A stretch of DNA of 64,000 nucleotides from Pseudomonas sp. PDM05 (GCF_014851685.1 NZ_JACVAC010000003.1:471290-535289), one strand, 5' to 3'. Numbered from the stretch's first letter, positions 1 through 8,855 are shown. Notes: generated by a model from the letters alone, not told the origin. Made by a program: numbers and translations.

Positions 1-2
1 GC

Positions 3-488
3 CTGGACGACGAGCTCAAGCGCATCCTGGAGCCGCGTACGGCGGCGCCCAAGGCGCGATTGCGGGCGATCCGCGTAATGCGCGAGGCAGGCATCCCGGT
101 GGGCGTGCTGTGCTCGCCGATGATCCCGATGATCAACGACAGCGAACTGGAGAGCCTGCTTACCGAAGCCCACGCTGCCGGGGCACAAAGCGCAGCGTAC
201 ATGATGCTGCGCCTGCCGCTGGAGGTGGCGCCGCTGTTCGAGGAGTGGCTGGCGGCCCATTACCCGCAGCGCGCCGCCCATGTGATGAGCCTGGTGCGCC
301 AGGTACGCGGTGGCGAGGTATACGACAGCCGCTTCGGTGTACGCATGCGTGGCGAGGGGCCGTTTGCCGAATTGCTGGCCCAGCGCTTCAGCAAGGCCAT
401 CAAACGCCTGGGGCTCAACCGTCGGGAAGGATTCAACCTGGATTGCACGGCGTTCTGCCCGCCGGGCAGGCAGATGGCGTTGTTGTAG
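3..488 (+). CDS. PA0069-like radical SAM protein, 3' part only
   Basis: The gene is cut by the left edge of the window: the frame is open from base 3 and only the last 161 codons are present. The visible part reads LEPRTAAP, then a stretch ending AGIPVGV, then PMIPMIND, which is the distal half of a radical SAM barrel as found in the PA0069 / SplB-like family. The CxxxCxxC iron-sulfur cluster motif would lie upstream and cannot be checked. The C-terminal extension ends in a short Cys-containing tail (LDCTAFCPPGRQ). The substrate of this family is unknown to me. No overlap with the next gene; 226 bp of non-coding DNA follow. Confidence 0.8.
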   Translation: MDDELKRILEPRTAAPKARLRAIRVMREAGIPVGVLCSPMIPMINDSELESLLTEAHAAGAQSAAYMMLRLPLEVAPLFEEWLAAHYPQRAAHVMSLVRQVRGGEVYDSRFGVRMRGEGPFAELLAQRFSKAIKRLGLNRREGFNLDCTAFCPPGRQMALL

Positions 489-714
489 AATGCTGGGAAA
501 GGTGTACTTTTTCTGTAGGAATAGTCTCACTTTGACATCACTGAAACCCGCGATCTAGAGCGGTTCATTCAGTTTGAGTTAAGTTTCGGCGGCTACCTTG
601 TTCAGCGAGTGACTGATGAGTCGGCAGTCTGATTTGTGGCATTTGCAACAAATTGCATTGGCCTGGCGTCGAACTGGCTTGAACACTCCCCTGCATTAAC
701 CAAGAGGATGAATC

Positions 715-1446
715 ATGAGTGATAAGGATAAACAGCCGTTGGCTGCGTCGGCTTCAGCCCCTGAGGTGGCGGAATCCGCCGATGCAGCGCTAAAGCATAT
801 CGTTGACGGCTTTTTGCATTTCCATCACGACGTCTTCCCCCAGCAGGAAGAACTCTTCAAGAAACTCGCCACGGCCCAGAGCCCACGGGCGATGTTTATT
901 ACCTGCGCCGATTCGCGCATCGTCCCCGAGCTGATTACCCAGAGCTCACCGGGCGACCTGTTCGTGACCCGTAACGTCGGCAACGTGGTGCCGCCCTACG
1001 GCCAGATGAACGGGGGTGTTTCCACTGCCATCGAGTACGCCGTACTCGCCCTGGGCGTCCAGCACATCATTGTCTGCGGGCACTCCGATTGCGGTGCGAT
1101 GCGTGCGGTGCTCAACCCCGACAGCCTGGAAAAAATGCCGACGGTGAAGGCCTGGTTGCGGCATGCCGAGGTCGCCAAGACCATGGTCCATGACAACTGC
1201 GACTGCGCCAACGAAGGCGAGAGCATGAAGGTGCTGACCGAAGAAAACGTCATCGCCCAGCTACAACATTTGCGCACCCACCCCTCCGTGGCTTCGCGCA
1301 TGGCCAATGGTCATTTGTTTATCCATGGTTGGATCTACAACATCGAGACCAGCGAAATCCGCGCCTACGATGCCGATCAGTCCACGTTCAGACCGCTGAA
1401 CGGCGAAGGGCCGATTCCTTGCGCGACGCCTAAAGCGCGCTTCTAA
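715..1446 (+). CDS. Beta-class carbonic anhydrase
   Basis: Interconverts CO2 and bicarbonate in the cytoplasm. The 243-residue protein has the beta-class zinc site: CADSR with Cys64, Asp66 and Arg68, and HSDCGAM with His123 and Cys126. The N-terminal 25 residues or so are an Ala-rich, poorly conserved extension. The start ATG is preceded by AGAGGATGAATC, a good ribosome binding site. A SulP anion transporter begins 85 bp downstream on the same strand, an arrangement usually read as a bicarbonate-handling pair. It corresponds in position to P. aeruginosa PA0102. Confidence 0.93.
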   Translation: MSDKDKQPLAASASAPEVAESADAALKHIVDGFLHFHHDVFPQQEELFKKLATAQSPRAMFITCADSRIVPELITQSSPGDLFVTRNVGNVVPPYGQMNGGVSTAIEYAVLALGVQHIIVCGHSDCGAMRAVLNPDSLEKMPTVKAWLRHAEVAKTMVHDNCDCANEGESMKVLTEENVIAQLQHLRTHPSVASRMANGHLFIHGWIYNIETSEIRAYDADQSTFRPLNGEGPIPCATPKARF

Positions 1447-1531
1447 AACACTTCCCTGCCGGGTGATGCGGTGGCTGCCATGGATGCAGCCAGGCATTAC
1501 CGCGCCCGGCGAATGCCTCGGGAGAGTCATC

Positions 1532-3067
1532 ATGCGTGCTGCTCAATTGAAAGCTGTATTGCCACGGGAGCTGCTCGCCTCGGTGGTTGTGTTTCTGGTC
1601 GCCCTGCCCCTGTGCATGGGCATCGCGATTGCTTCCGGGATGCCGCCGGCCAAGGGGTTGATCACCGGGATTATCGGTGGCCTGGTGGTCGGTTGGCTGG
1701 CTGGCTCGCCGCTACAGGTCAGCGGTCCGGCGGCGGGTCTGGCGGTGTTGGTGTTCGAGTTGGTGCGCCAACACGGAATGATGATGCTGGGGCCGATCCT
1801 GCTGCTGGCGGGCTTCCTGCAACTGGTGGCTGGGCGTTTGCGCCTGGGCTGCTGGTTCCGCGTGACGGCACCGGCGGTGGTGTACGGCATGCTGGCGGGG
1901 ATTGGCGTGCTGATTGTGCTGTCGCAGATCCATGTGATGCTCGACGGCGCGCCCAAACCCTCCGGGCTGGATAACCTGGCAGGTTTCCCGGCTGCGGTGG
2001 CGCAAGCGATTCCGAGCCTGGGCTGGCAAGCCGGCTTGCTTGGCTTGTCGACGATGCTGGTGATGTACCTGTGGGACAAATTCCGCCCGCAATCCCTGCG
2101 GTTTGTGCCCGGCGCGCTGTTGGGTGTGGGGCTGACCACGCTTGTCAGCCTGTTGCTGGTGTTGCAGGTCAAGCGGGTGGAGGTCCCGGAAAACCTCGCC
2201 GATGCCATCGATTGGCTGCGCCCCAGCGACCTGCTGAACCTGGCTGATCCGCAGCTGTTGATCGCCGCCTTTGCCGTGGCGTTTATCGCCAGTGCCGAAA
2301 CCCTGCTCTCCGCAGCGGCGGTGGACCGCATGCACAGCGGCCAGCGCTCGGATTTCGACAAGGAGTTGTCGGCTCAAGGTGTCGGCAACATGCTGTGTGG
2401 TCTGGTTGGCGCCCTGCCGATGACTGGTGTGATCGTGCGCAGTTCGGCCAACGTGCAGGCCGGCGCCACCACGCGCTTGTCGGCCATGTTCCATGGCCTG
2501 TGGCTGCTGGCCTTCGTGTTGTTGCTGTCGAGTGTGCTGCAAAGCATCCCGGTGGCGAGCCTGGCGGGCGTGCTGGTGTACACCGGGATCAAGTTGGTGG
2601 ACATCAAGGCGTTCAAGGCCCTGGGGCGTTACGGGCGGATGCCGATGTTCACCTATGCGGCGACTGCGCTGGCGATCATCTTTACCGACCTGCTGACCGG
2701 TGTACTGGTGGGGTTCGGGCTGACGCTGGTCAAGCTGGCGCTCAAGGCCTCGCGTCTGAAAGTGAGCCTGATCGACTTGCCGCAGGACGGTGAGATGGAG
2801 CTGCGTTTGAGTGGCGCGGCGACGTTCCTGAAAGTGCCGGCGCTGACCCAGGTGCTGTCGGCGGTGCCGGCGGGGACGACCGTACATGTGCCGCTGAACA
2901 ACCTGAGTTACATCGACCATTCCTGCCTGGAGTTGCTGGAGGAGTGGGGGCGGGCCAATGCGGCGAAGGGGTCGAAGCTGGTGATCGAGGCGCGTGGGTT
3001 GAAGCGGCGGTTGGAGGGGCGGGTCAGAACGACGACGGGGATAGGCTCCGCACCCGCAACAGGCTGA
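1532..3067 (+). CDS. SulP family anion transporter with STAS domain
   Basis: Inner-membrane anion transporter of the SulP (SLC26-like) family, 511 residues. Roughly 10-14 hydrophobic helices fill residues 10-410, and a cytoplasmic STAS domain follows (LSGAATFLKVPAL, then HVPLNNLSYIDHSCLELL). I start it at 1532, because GGGAGAG sits just before that ATG; a longer in-frame start at 1463 would add a tail that is not hydrophobic and has no ribosome binding site. Next to a carbonic anhydrase, the likely substrate is bicarbonate rather than sulfate, but this is inference from context. The last 15 codons run close to a REPIN. Confidence 0.9.
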   Translation: MRAAQLKAVLPRELLASVVVFLVALPLCMGIAIASGMPPAKGLITGIIGGLVVGWLAGSPLQVSGPAAGLAVLVFELVRQHGMMMLGPILLLAGFLQLVAGRLRLGCWFRVTAPAVVYGMLAGIGVLIVLSQIHVMLDGAPKPSGLDNLAGFPAAVAQAIPSLGWQAGLLGLSTMLVMYLWDKFRPQSLRFVPGALLGVGLTTLVSLLLVLQVKRVEVPENLADAIDWLRPSDLLNLADPQLLIAAFAVAFIASAETLLSAAAVDRMHSGQRSDFDKELSAQGVGNMLCGLVGALPMTGVIVRSSANVQAGATTRLSAMFHGLWLLAFVLLLSSVLQSIPVASLAGVLVYTGIKLVDIKAFKALGRYGRMPMFTYAATALAIIFTDLLTGVLVGFGLTLVKLALKASRLKVSLIDLPQDGEMELRLSGAATFLKVPALTQVLSAVPAGTTVHVPLNNLSYIDHSCLELLEEWGRANAAKGSKLVIEARGLKRRLEGRVRTTTGIGSAPATG

Positions 3068-3081
3068 CGAAACCGAATCAA

Positions 3082-3176
3082 AAATGTGGGAGCGGGCTTG
3101 CCCGCGAATACGGTGGATCAGTCAATTATTCAGCAACTGACACGCCGCATTCGCGGGCAAGCCCGCTCCCACATTT
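3082..3176. repeat. REPIN (paired REP palindromes)
   Basis: Two inverted copies of a REP sequence (GTGGGAGCGGGCTTGCCCGC and its complement) separated by about 30 bp. The outer arms continue to AAAT/ATTT. It lies between the convergent SulP gene and the PA0104-like gene and could fold as a large hairpin that ends transcription from both sides. Confidence 0.9.
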
Positions 3177-3197
3177 GATCGTTTGCGTAGCAGGAAA

Positions 3198-3845
3198 TCA
3201 GGCCGGCTGGTCCAGCGCCAACTCAACCCCCAACTGCCGCGACAGGCACGGCCAGCGTTTCCACGCAGCTTCCGTGTCCGGGCTCTTGAGGGTTTCGCGG
3301 TAAGCCTCCACCGACTCCAGCGCAAAGCTTTCTTCGTTGAGCATCTCATCCACCGCCAAATGCACGGCCTCATCCAGGCTGTTGGCAAATTCTTCGCCAA
3401 TCAGCTGGTGCGCAATCACGTTGGCCACCGTGGTGTCGGCCGGGATCAGCGGCTGGCCGAAATGCTTGATATACAGATCGTTGACTTCTTCCACCAGGCG
3501 GTGCGCCAGGTAGGCCTCATCCAGCAGGCCGTCGAGCCCCTCGTGCCCGGCGAGGATCGCCGGCGGTTGCAGGAAGAACTGTTCGGCGATCTTCAGCACC
3601 GGCTTGATCTGGCTTTCGATGCCAGCCTCGCGGGCCACGTCATTGGCGGCTTCGAGCAGGTCCGGGACGAGTTCGATGTAGGCTGTGACGAAGCGCGTCA
3701 TGACAATGTTGCGATCACCGTCGGCCAGGGCGATGGCCGAGTGCAGACGCGGCAATTGGCTTGCCAGTTGTTGGGCCAACTGGCCCGTGCTGGCTTCGTG
3801 TTGATGGGCACGGGAAATCTGCTCGCGCAATGCGGCGGTGTTCAT
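3198..3845 (-). CDS. Conserved protein of unknown function (PA0104-like)
   Basis: A 215-residue soluble, probably all-helical protein rich in Glu, Ala and Leu with no signal peptide or membrane helix. I do not recognise a named domain. The start at 3845 (MNTAALREQ) is chosen because GGAG lies 6-9 bases upstream; the longer in-frame start would add 25 basic residues without a ribosome binding site. It sits between the carbonic anhydrase/SulP pair and the divergent cox operon, the same place as PA0104 in P. aeruginosa as I remember it, so it is conserved by position. Nothing in the sequence gives its function. Confidence 0.75.
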   Translation of the reverse strand: MNTAALREQISRAHQHEASTGQLAQQLASQLPRLHSAIALADGDRNIVMTRFVTAYIELVPDLLEAANDVAREAGIESQIKPVLKIAEQFFLQPPAILAGHEGLDGLLDEAYLAHRLVEEVNDLYIKHFGQPLIPADTTVANVIAHQLIGEEFANSLDEAVHLAVDEMLNEESFALESVEAYRETLKSPDTEAAWKRWPCLSRQLGVELALDQPA

Positions 3846-4212
3846 GAGGGCTCCAGTGAAACAGGTGTAGGAAAAGGGAGATGACAAGGTAGCTCGTTTA
3901 TACGAGCGCCTCAGACGCATTTGTCATAATTATTTCACGGTTATGCACCTGCGTTATATCGAAACGCCATCGTTCGTCGGATAAACGATTCTGCTCCCGG
4001 TTTTATTGGCTCCGCCTGTCCGTTTTTGCTGATTTGCCCCTACACATTGCGGGGTTGCAGACCCTGTCTATACTCGGATTTGTACGCAATTAGCTGATGA
4101 CGCCAGACTGCATAAGCAGGTGAGGCTAAGCGGTTGTAAGCAGTATGGAAGCCGCTCCCTTCGACGCAGGTGCAAACCGGCGGGATAACAAGAACGATAA
4201 GGGGAACCCGCA
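3846..4212. other. Divergent intergenic region upstream of coxB
   Basis: 367 bp without a convincing gene. It holds a perfect 6-bp inverted repeat (GCTCGT-TTAT-ACGAGC, 3892-3907) near the start of the PA0104-like gene, a candidate operator or small hairpin, and the candidate coxB promoter at 4047-4074. The coxB leader would be about 130 bases long. Confidence 0.6.
4047..4074 (+). promoter_or_regulatory. Candidate coxB promoter
   Basis: TTGCGG at 4047-4052 and TATACT at 4069-4074 with a 16-bp spacer. The -10 region reads CTATACT, and a C just before the -10 hexamer is a feature favoured by RpoS. Known biology of the P. aeruginosa aa3 oxidase (expressed on starvation, RpoS dependent) fits, but assignment here is inference. 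Confidence 0.45.
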
Positions 4213-5340
4213 ATGACGCGACATCCACATGTTTGGATGGGCCTTCTGTTGTGGTCGGTATTCGGTCAGGCGCACGCCGCCTGGACAACGAATATGGCGC
4301 CAGGGGCGACTGAAGTCAGCCACGCTGTGTTTGACCTGCACATGACCATTTTCTGGATCTGTGTGGTGATCGGCATCATCGTGTTTGGCGCGATGTTCTG
4401 GTCGATGATCCTGCACCGGCGCTCTACAGGCCAGGTGGCGGCCAAGTTCCACGAGAGCACGACCGTGGAAATCCTCTGGACCGTGGTGCCCTTGCTGATC
4501 CTGATCGCGATGGCCATCCCGGCGACCAAGACCCTGATCAATATCTACGACAGCACCGAGTCGGACATCGATATTCAGGTCACCGGCTACCAGTGGAAGT
4601 GGCATTACAAATACCTGGGCCAGGACGTGGAGTTCTTCAGCAACCTGGCCACTCCCGCCGAGCAGATCCACAACAAGGCGACCAAGGGCGAGCATTACCT
4701 GCTGGAAGTCGACCAGCCGCTGGTGCTGCCGGTGGGGGCGAAAGTTCGCTTCCTGGTGACCGCCGCCGACGTGATCCATTCCTGGTGGGTGCCGGCCTTC
4801 GCGGTCAAGCGCGACGCCATCCCCGGGTTCGTCAACGAGGCCTGGACCCGCATCGAGAAGCCCGGCATCTACCGTGGCCAGTGCGCCGAACTGTGCGGCA
4901 AGGACCACGGCTTCATGCCCATCGTGGTCGAGGTCAAATCCAGGGCCGACTACGACACTTGGCTCGGTGAGCGCAAGGAAGAGGCTGCCAAACTCAAGGA
5001 GCTGACCTCCAAAGAGTGGACCCTGCAAGAGCTGGTGGCCCGTGGCGACAAGGTCTACCACACCACCTGCGTGGCCTGTCACCAGGCCGAAGGCCAGGGC
5101 CTGCCGCCGATGTTCCCGGCGCTCAAGGGCTCGCCAATTGCCGTCGGGCCCAAGGAGGACCACCTGCATCGCGTCTATTTCGGCAAGCCCGGCACCGCCA
5201 TGGCGGCGTTTGGCAAGCAGCTCTCGGAAGTGGACATCGCCGCCGTGGTCACCTACGAACGCAACGCCTGGGGCAACAACAAAGGCGACATGGTGACGCC
5301 CAAGGATGTGCTGGCTCTGAAACAGGCGGAAAGCAAATGA
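4213..5340 (+). CDS. coxB: Cytochrome c oxidase subunit II with C-terminal cytochrome c domain
   Basis: Electron-entry subunit of the aa3-type cytochrome c oxidase. The 375-residue protein has a signal peptide (cleavage likely after QAHA, residue 22), two transmembrane helices near 41-63 and 84-105, and a periplasmic cupredoxin domain whose CuA ligands are visible: His189, Cys224 and Cys228 (CAELC), His232 and Met235. A class I cytochrome c domain is fused at the C-terminus, with CVACH at 286-290, so this is a caa3-like subunit II. GGGGAACCCGCA precedes the ATG. It is the first gene of the cox operon; coxA starts 58 bp further on. Confidence 0.97.
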   Translation: MTRHPHVWMGLLLWSVFGQAHAAWTTNMAPGATEVSHAVFDLHMTIFWICVVIGIIVFGAMFWSMILHRRSTGQVAAKFHESTTVEILWTVVPLLILIAMAIPATKTLINIYDSTESDIDIQVTGYQWKWHYKYLGQDVEFFSNLATPAEQIHNKATKGEHYLLEVDQPLVLPVGAKVRFLVTAADVIHSWWVPAFAVKRDAIPGFVNEAWTRIEKPGIYRGQCAELCGKDHGFMPIVVEVKSRADYDTWLGERKEEAAKLKELTSKEWTLQELVARGDKVYHTTCVACHQAEGQGLPPMFPALKGSPIAVGPKEDHLHRVYFGKPGTAMAAFGKQLSEVDIAAVVTYERNAWGNNKGDMVTPKDVLALKQAESK

Positions 5341-5398
5341 CTTCCTTCATTGCATCTGCCCTGAACCACCCCGCCCACTCGTTTGCAGGAGAACGGCC

Positions 5399-6985
5399 AT
5401 GAGCACTGTGATCGATGACCATGGTCACGCCGACCACGCCCACGGTCCCGCCAAGGGCCTGATGCGCTGGGTGCTGACCACCAACCACAAAGACATCGGC
5501 ACCATGTACCTGTGGTTCGCCTTCACCATGTTTTTGCTCGGCGGCTCGTTCGCCATGGTGATCCGTGCCGAGTTGTTCCAGCCCGGCCTGCAGATCGTCG
5601 AGCCGGCGTTCTTCAACCAGATGACCACCATGCACGGCCTGATCATGGTGTTCGGCGCGGTGATGCCGGCGTTCGTCGGCCTGGCCAACTGGATGATCCC
5701 GCTGATGATCGGCGCGCCCGACATGGCCCTGCCGCGCATGAACAACTTCAGCTTCTGGCTGCTGCCGGCGGCGTTCCTGCTGCTGGTGTCCACCTTGTTC
5801 ACCCCCGGCGGCGGGCCGAATTTCGGCTGGACCTTCTACGCCCCGCTCTCCACCACCTATGCGCCGGAAAGCGTGACGTTCTTCATCTTTGCCATCCACC
5901 TGATGGGCATCAGTTCGATCATGGGCGCGATCAACGTGGTCGCCACCATCCTCAACCTGCGTGCCCCGGGCATGACCTTGATGAAAATGCCGCTGTTCGT
6001 CTGGACCTGGCTGATCACCGCGTTCCTGCTGATTGCGGTGATGCCGGTGCTGGCCGGCTGCGTGACCATGATGCTGATGGACATCCACTTCGGCACCAGC
6101 TTCTTCAGTGCGGCCGGTGGCGGTGACCCGGTGCTGTTCCAGCATGTGTTCTGGTTCTTCGGCCACCCCGAGGTGTACATCATGATCCTGCCGGCCTTCG
6201 GTGCCGTCAGCTCGATCATCCCGACCTTTTCGCGCAAGCCGCTATTCGGCTACACCTCGATGGTCTACGCCACGGCAAGCATCGCGTTCCTGTCGTTTAT
6301 CGTGTGGGCTCACCACATGTTCGTGGTCGGCATTCCGTTGGTGGGCGAACTGTTCTTCATGTACGCCACACTGCTGATCGCGGTGCCGACGGGGGTGAAG
6401 GTGTTCAACTGGGTCAGCACCATGTGGCAGGGCTCGCTGACGTTCGAGACGCCGATGCTGTTTGCCGTGGCCTTCGTGATCCTGTTCACCATCGGCGGTT
6501 TCTCCGGGCTGATGCTGGCGATCGCGCCGGCGGACTTCCAGTACCACGACACCTACTTCGTGGTGGCGCACTTCCATTACGTACTGGTACCCGGTGCGAT
6601 CTTCGGCATCTTCGCTTCCGCCTACTACTGGCTGCCGAAATGGACCGGCCACATGTACGACGAAACCCTGGGCAAGCTGCACTTCTGGCTGTCTTTCGTG
6701 GGCATGAACATGGCGTTTTTCCCGATGCACTTCGTCGGGCTGGCCGGCATGCCGCGCCGGGTGCCGGACTACAACCTGCAGTTCGCCGACTTCAACATGG
6801 TCTCGTCGATCGGCGCGTTCATGTTTGGCGCCACGCAGATCTTCTTCCTGTTCATTGTGATCAAGTGCATCCGTGGCGGCCCGCCAGCGCCGGCCAAACC
6901 GTGGGATGGTGCCGAAGGCCTGGAGTGGAGCGTGCCCTCGCCCGCGCCGTACCACACCTTCACCACGCCGCCGGAGGTCAAATGA
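5399..6985 (+). CDS. coxA: Cytochrome c oxidase subunit I
   Basis: Catalytic subunit that reduces O2 to water and pumps protons; binds haem a, haem a3 and CuB. 528 residues with about 12 membrane helices. The recognisable segments are TTNHKDIGTMY near the N-terminus, TMHGLIMVF with a haem His, WFFGHPEVYI with the CuB/Tyr-linked His, WAHHMF with the CuB His pair, and VVAHFHYVL with the two haem His residues. AGGAGAACGGCC precedes the ATG. Its stop codon overlaps the ATG of a mini-ORF by 4 bases (ATGA). Confidence 0.97.
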   Translation: MSTVIDDHGHADHAHGPAKGLMRWVLTTNHKDIGTMYLWFAFTMFLLGGSFAMVIRAELFQPGLQIVEPAFFNQMTTMHGLIMVFGAVMPAFVGLANWMIPLMIGAPDMALPRMNNFSFWLLPAAFLLLVSTLFTPGGGPNFGWTFYAPLSTTYAPESVTFFIFAIHLMGISSIMGAINVVATILNLRAPGMTLMKMPLFVWTWLITAFLLIAVMPVLAGCVTMMLMDIHFGTSFFSAAGGGDPVLFQHVFWFFGHPEVYIMILPAFGAVSSIIPTFSRKPLFGYTSMVYATASIAFLSFIVWAHHMFVVGIPLVGELFFMYATLLIAVPTGVKVFNWVSTMWQGSLTFETPMLFAVAFVILFTIGGFSGLMLAIAPADFQYHDTYFVVAHFHYVLVPGAIFGIFASAYYWLPKWTGHMYDETLGKLHFWLSFVGMNMAFFPMHFVGLAGMPRRVPDYNLQFADFNMVSSIGAFMFGATQIFFLFIVIKCIRGGPPAPAKPWDGAEGLEWSVPSPAPYHTFTTPPEVK

Positions 6986-7143
6986 GCACTTCGGCCACCC
7001 AGCCACCGCAAATCCCCTGTGGGAGCGGGCTTGCTCGCGAAAGTGGTGTATCAGTCGCCACATGCAGTGCCTGGCACACCGCATTCGCGGGCAAGCCCGC
7101 TCCCACATTGATCGCGTTCACTTTGGGTGGTCGTTATGGCTGA
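6982..7143 (+). CDS. REPIN-bearing mini-ORF bridging coxA and ctaG
   Basis: An open frame of 53 codons that starts in an ATGA overlap with the coxA stop and ends 8 bases inside ctaG. Most of it is REPIN sequence read through in frame; only about the first 12 and last 12 codons come from other DNA. It is unlikely to be a functional protein in this form. It may instead keep ribosomes moving from coxA to ctaG, or be the remains of a small native gene split by the REPIN. Whether it is translated cannot be decided from sequence. Confidence 0.3.
   Translation: MSTSATQPPQIPCGSGLARESGVSVATCSAWHTAFAGKPAPTLIAFTLGGRYG
7018..7107. repeat. REPIN inside the cox operon
   Basis: Inverted REP pair with arms TGTGGGAGCGGGCTTGCTCG and the matching complement, about 90 bp in total, lying between coxA and ctaG. 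REP hairpins usually sit between transcription units; this one is inside an operon whose genes are otherwise tightly packed. Confidence 0.9.
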
Positions 7144-7687
7144 GTCCGTACCGATCAGGCGGCTGGTGACGCGCCTGTTGATCCTGGTGGTCGCCATGTT
7201 CGCCTTCGGCTTCGCCCTGGTGCCGATCTACGACGTGATGTGCAAGGCGTTCGGCATCAACGGCAAGACCGCCGGGCAGTACGAGGGTGAGCAGGTAGTG
7301 GACCCCTCGCGGCAGGTGCGGGTGCAGTTCCTGTCGACCAATGCCATCGATATGGTCTGGGAGTTCCACGCCAAGGCGGATGAGGTGGTGGTCAACCCGG
7401 GCGCCGTCACCGAGATGCTGTTTGTCGCCTACAACCCCACTGACAAGGCGATGACCGCCCAGGCGGTGCCGAGCATTTCCCCGGCCGAAGCGGCGATGTA
7501 TTTCCACAAGACCGAGTGTTTTTGCTTCACCCAGCAAGTGCTGCAACCCGGCCAGCGCATCGAAATGCCAGTACGTTTTATCGTCGATCGCGACATGCCC
7601 AAGGATGTGAAGCATTTGACCCTGGCGTACACGCTATTTGATATCACTGCGCGCCAACCGCCGGTGGCTGTCCACACCGGGGGCTAG
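7136..7687 (+). CDS. ctaG: Cytochrome c oxidase assembly protein (CuB insertion)
   Basis: Cox11/CtaG-type copper chaperone that delivers copper to the CuB site of subunit I. 183 residues: short cytoplasmic N-terminus, one membrane helix (LLILVVAMFAFGFALVPIYDVMCKAFG, which includes a Cys typical of Cox11), and a periplasmic beta domain with the conserved copper motif CFCFTQQ. ATG at 7136 is preferred (MAESVPIRRL); a GTG at 7127 is in frame but adds only three residues. It follows a REPIN-containing interval after coxA, and coxC starts 35 bp later. Confidence 0.95.
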   Translation: MAESVPIRRLVTRLLILVVAMFAFGFALVPIYDVMCKAFGINGKTAGQYEGEQVVDPSRQVRVQFLSTNAIDMVWEFHAKADEVVVNPGAVTEMLFVAYNPTDKAMTAQAVPSISPAEAAMYFHKTECFCFTQQVLQPGQRIEMPVRFIVDRDMPKDVKHLTLAYTLFDITARQPPVAVHTGG

Positions 7688-7722
7688 CTACTGTTTGCCC
7701 CCTCAATCAGGAGAGCGAATAC

Positions 7723-8610
7723 ATGTCGACTCATGATACGTACTACGTACCAGCACAAAGCAAATGGCCGATAATTGCCACGTTTGGCATGTTGGTCACC
7801 GTGTACGGCCTGGGTGTGTGGTTCAACGATCTCAAGGCTGCACGCCCGGAATCCCACGGCCCGTGGATCTTTTTCGTCGGCGGTCTACTGCTGGCCTACA
7901 TGCTGTTCGGCTGGTTCGGGGCGGTGATCAAGGAAAGCCGCGCCGGTTTGTACAGCCCGCAGATGGACCGCTCGTTCCGCTGGGGCATGACCTGGTTCAT
8001 CTTTTCCGAAGTGATGTTCTTCATCGCGTTCTTCGGTGCGCTGTTTTATGTGCGGCACATGTCGGCGCCCTGGTTGGCGGGCGAAGGTTCAAAGGGCATT
8101 GCGCACATGCTGTGGCCGAATTTCGAGTTTGCCTGGCCGTTGCTCAACAACCCTGATCCAAAACTGCATCCCGCGCCCGAGGGCACGATCAGTCCGTGGG
8201 GGCTGCCGTTGGTCAACACCATCCTGCTGGTCAGCTCCAGTGTGACCATCACCATCGCCCACCACGCCCTGCGCAAGGGCCATCGCGGCGCGCTGAAAAT
8301 CTGGCTGGCGCTGACCGTGTTGCTGGGCTGGGCGTTTCTGGGCTTCCAGGCCGAGGAATACATCCACGCCTACAAAGAACTGGGCCTCACGCTGGGCTCT
8401 GGGGTGTACGGCGCAACGTTCTTCATGCTCACAGGCTTTCATGGCGCCCACGTGACCATCGGGACGATCATTTTGTTTGTGATGCTGATGCGCATCCTCA
8501 AGGGGCACTTCAATGCCGAGCACCAGTTCGGTTTCGAGGCGGCCAGTTGGTATTGGCACTTTGTGGATGTGGTCTGGATCGGGTTGTTTTTCTTTGTCTA
8601 TGTGCTGTGA
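7723..8610 (+). CDS. coxC: Cytochrome c oxidase subunit III
   Basis: Membrane subunit without redox centres that stabilises the oxidase and its proton uptake path. 295 residues with seven predicted helices. Family signatures are WGMTWFIFSEVMFFIAFFGA, LGWAFLGFQAEEY and LTGFHGAHVTIG, and the C-terminus FVDVVWIGLFFFVYVL. AGGAGAGCGAATAC precedes the ATG. The insert between helices (MSAPWLAGEGSKG onward) is the expected size for gamma-proteobacterial subunit III. Confidence 0.96.
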   Translation: MSTHDTYYVPAQSKWPIIATFGMLVTVYGLGVWFNDLKAARPESHGPWIFFVGGLLLAYMLFGWFGAVIKESRAGLYSPQMDRSFRWGMTWFIFSEVMFFIAFFGALFYVRHMSAPWLAGEGSKGIAHMLWPNFEFAWPLLNNPDPKLHPAPEGTISPWGLPLVNTILLVSSSVTITIAHHALRKGHRGALKIWLALTVLLGWAFLGFQAEEYIHAYKELGLTLGSGVYGATFFMLTGFHGAHVTIGTIILFVMLMRILKGHFNAEHQFGFEAASWYWHFVDVVWIGLFFFVYVL

Positions 8611-8616
8611 GGCGAA

Positions 8617-8820
8617 TTACCACGGCGCGTGAGAAACCAACTGGCCACTGAAGAAGCCCCAGGTGATCAGCGCCAGGGTGATCACGGCCAGCACCACACG
8701 CACGGTCAGGGCGGTGACGAGGCGATTGGAGTGGCCCTCGTCCTTGACCAGGAAGAACAGACCACTGAACAGGCTCACGACAGTCGCGATCAGCATCAGG
8801 GCAATGGCTGCTTTGAGCAT
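8617..8820 (-). CDS. Small twin-transmembrane protein (DUF2909-like)
   Basis: A 67-residue protein on the strand opposite the cox genes, with two hydrophobic helices (IALMLIATVVSLFSGLFFLV and a second near residues 40-60) joined by a short charged loop (KDEGHSNRL). It matches the DUF2909 small membrane protein that I recall at the same place in P. aeruginosa (PA0109). The start at 8820 follows GGAGCCCGACC and gives a compact protein. A role in oxidase assembly is suggested by its constant location only; it is transcribed against the operon. Confidence 0.8.
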   Translation of the reverse strand: MLKAAIALMLIATVVSLFSGLFFLVKDEGHSNRLVTALTVRVVLAVITLALITWGFFSGQLVSHAPW

Positions 8821-8855
8821 GGTCGGGCTCCTGGGGTTCAAGGGGGAGGCGGGCA

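Noticed and set aside
1712..2920. A 402-codon minus-strand frame inside the SulP gene
   Set aside because: Low-complexity His/Gln/Arg product opposite a clear membrane transporter; a typical GC shadow.
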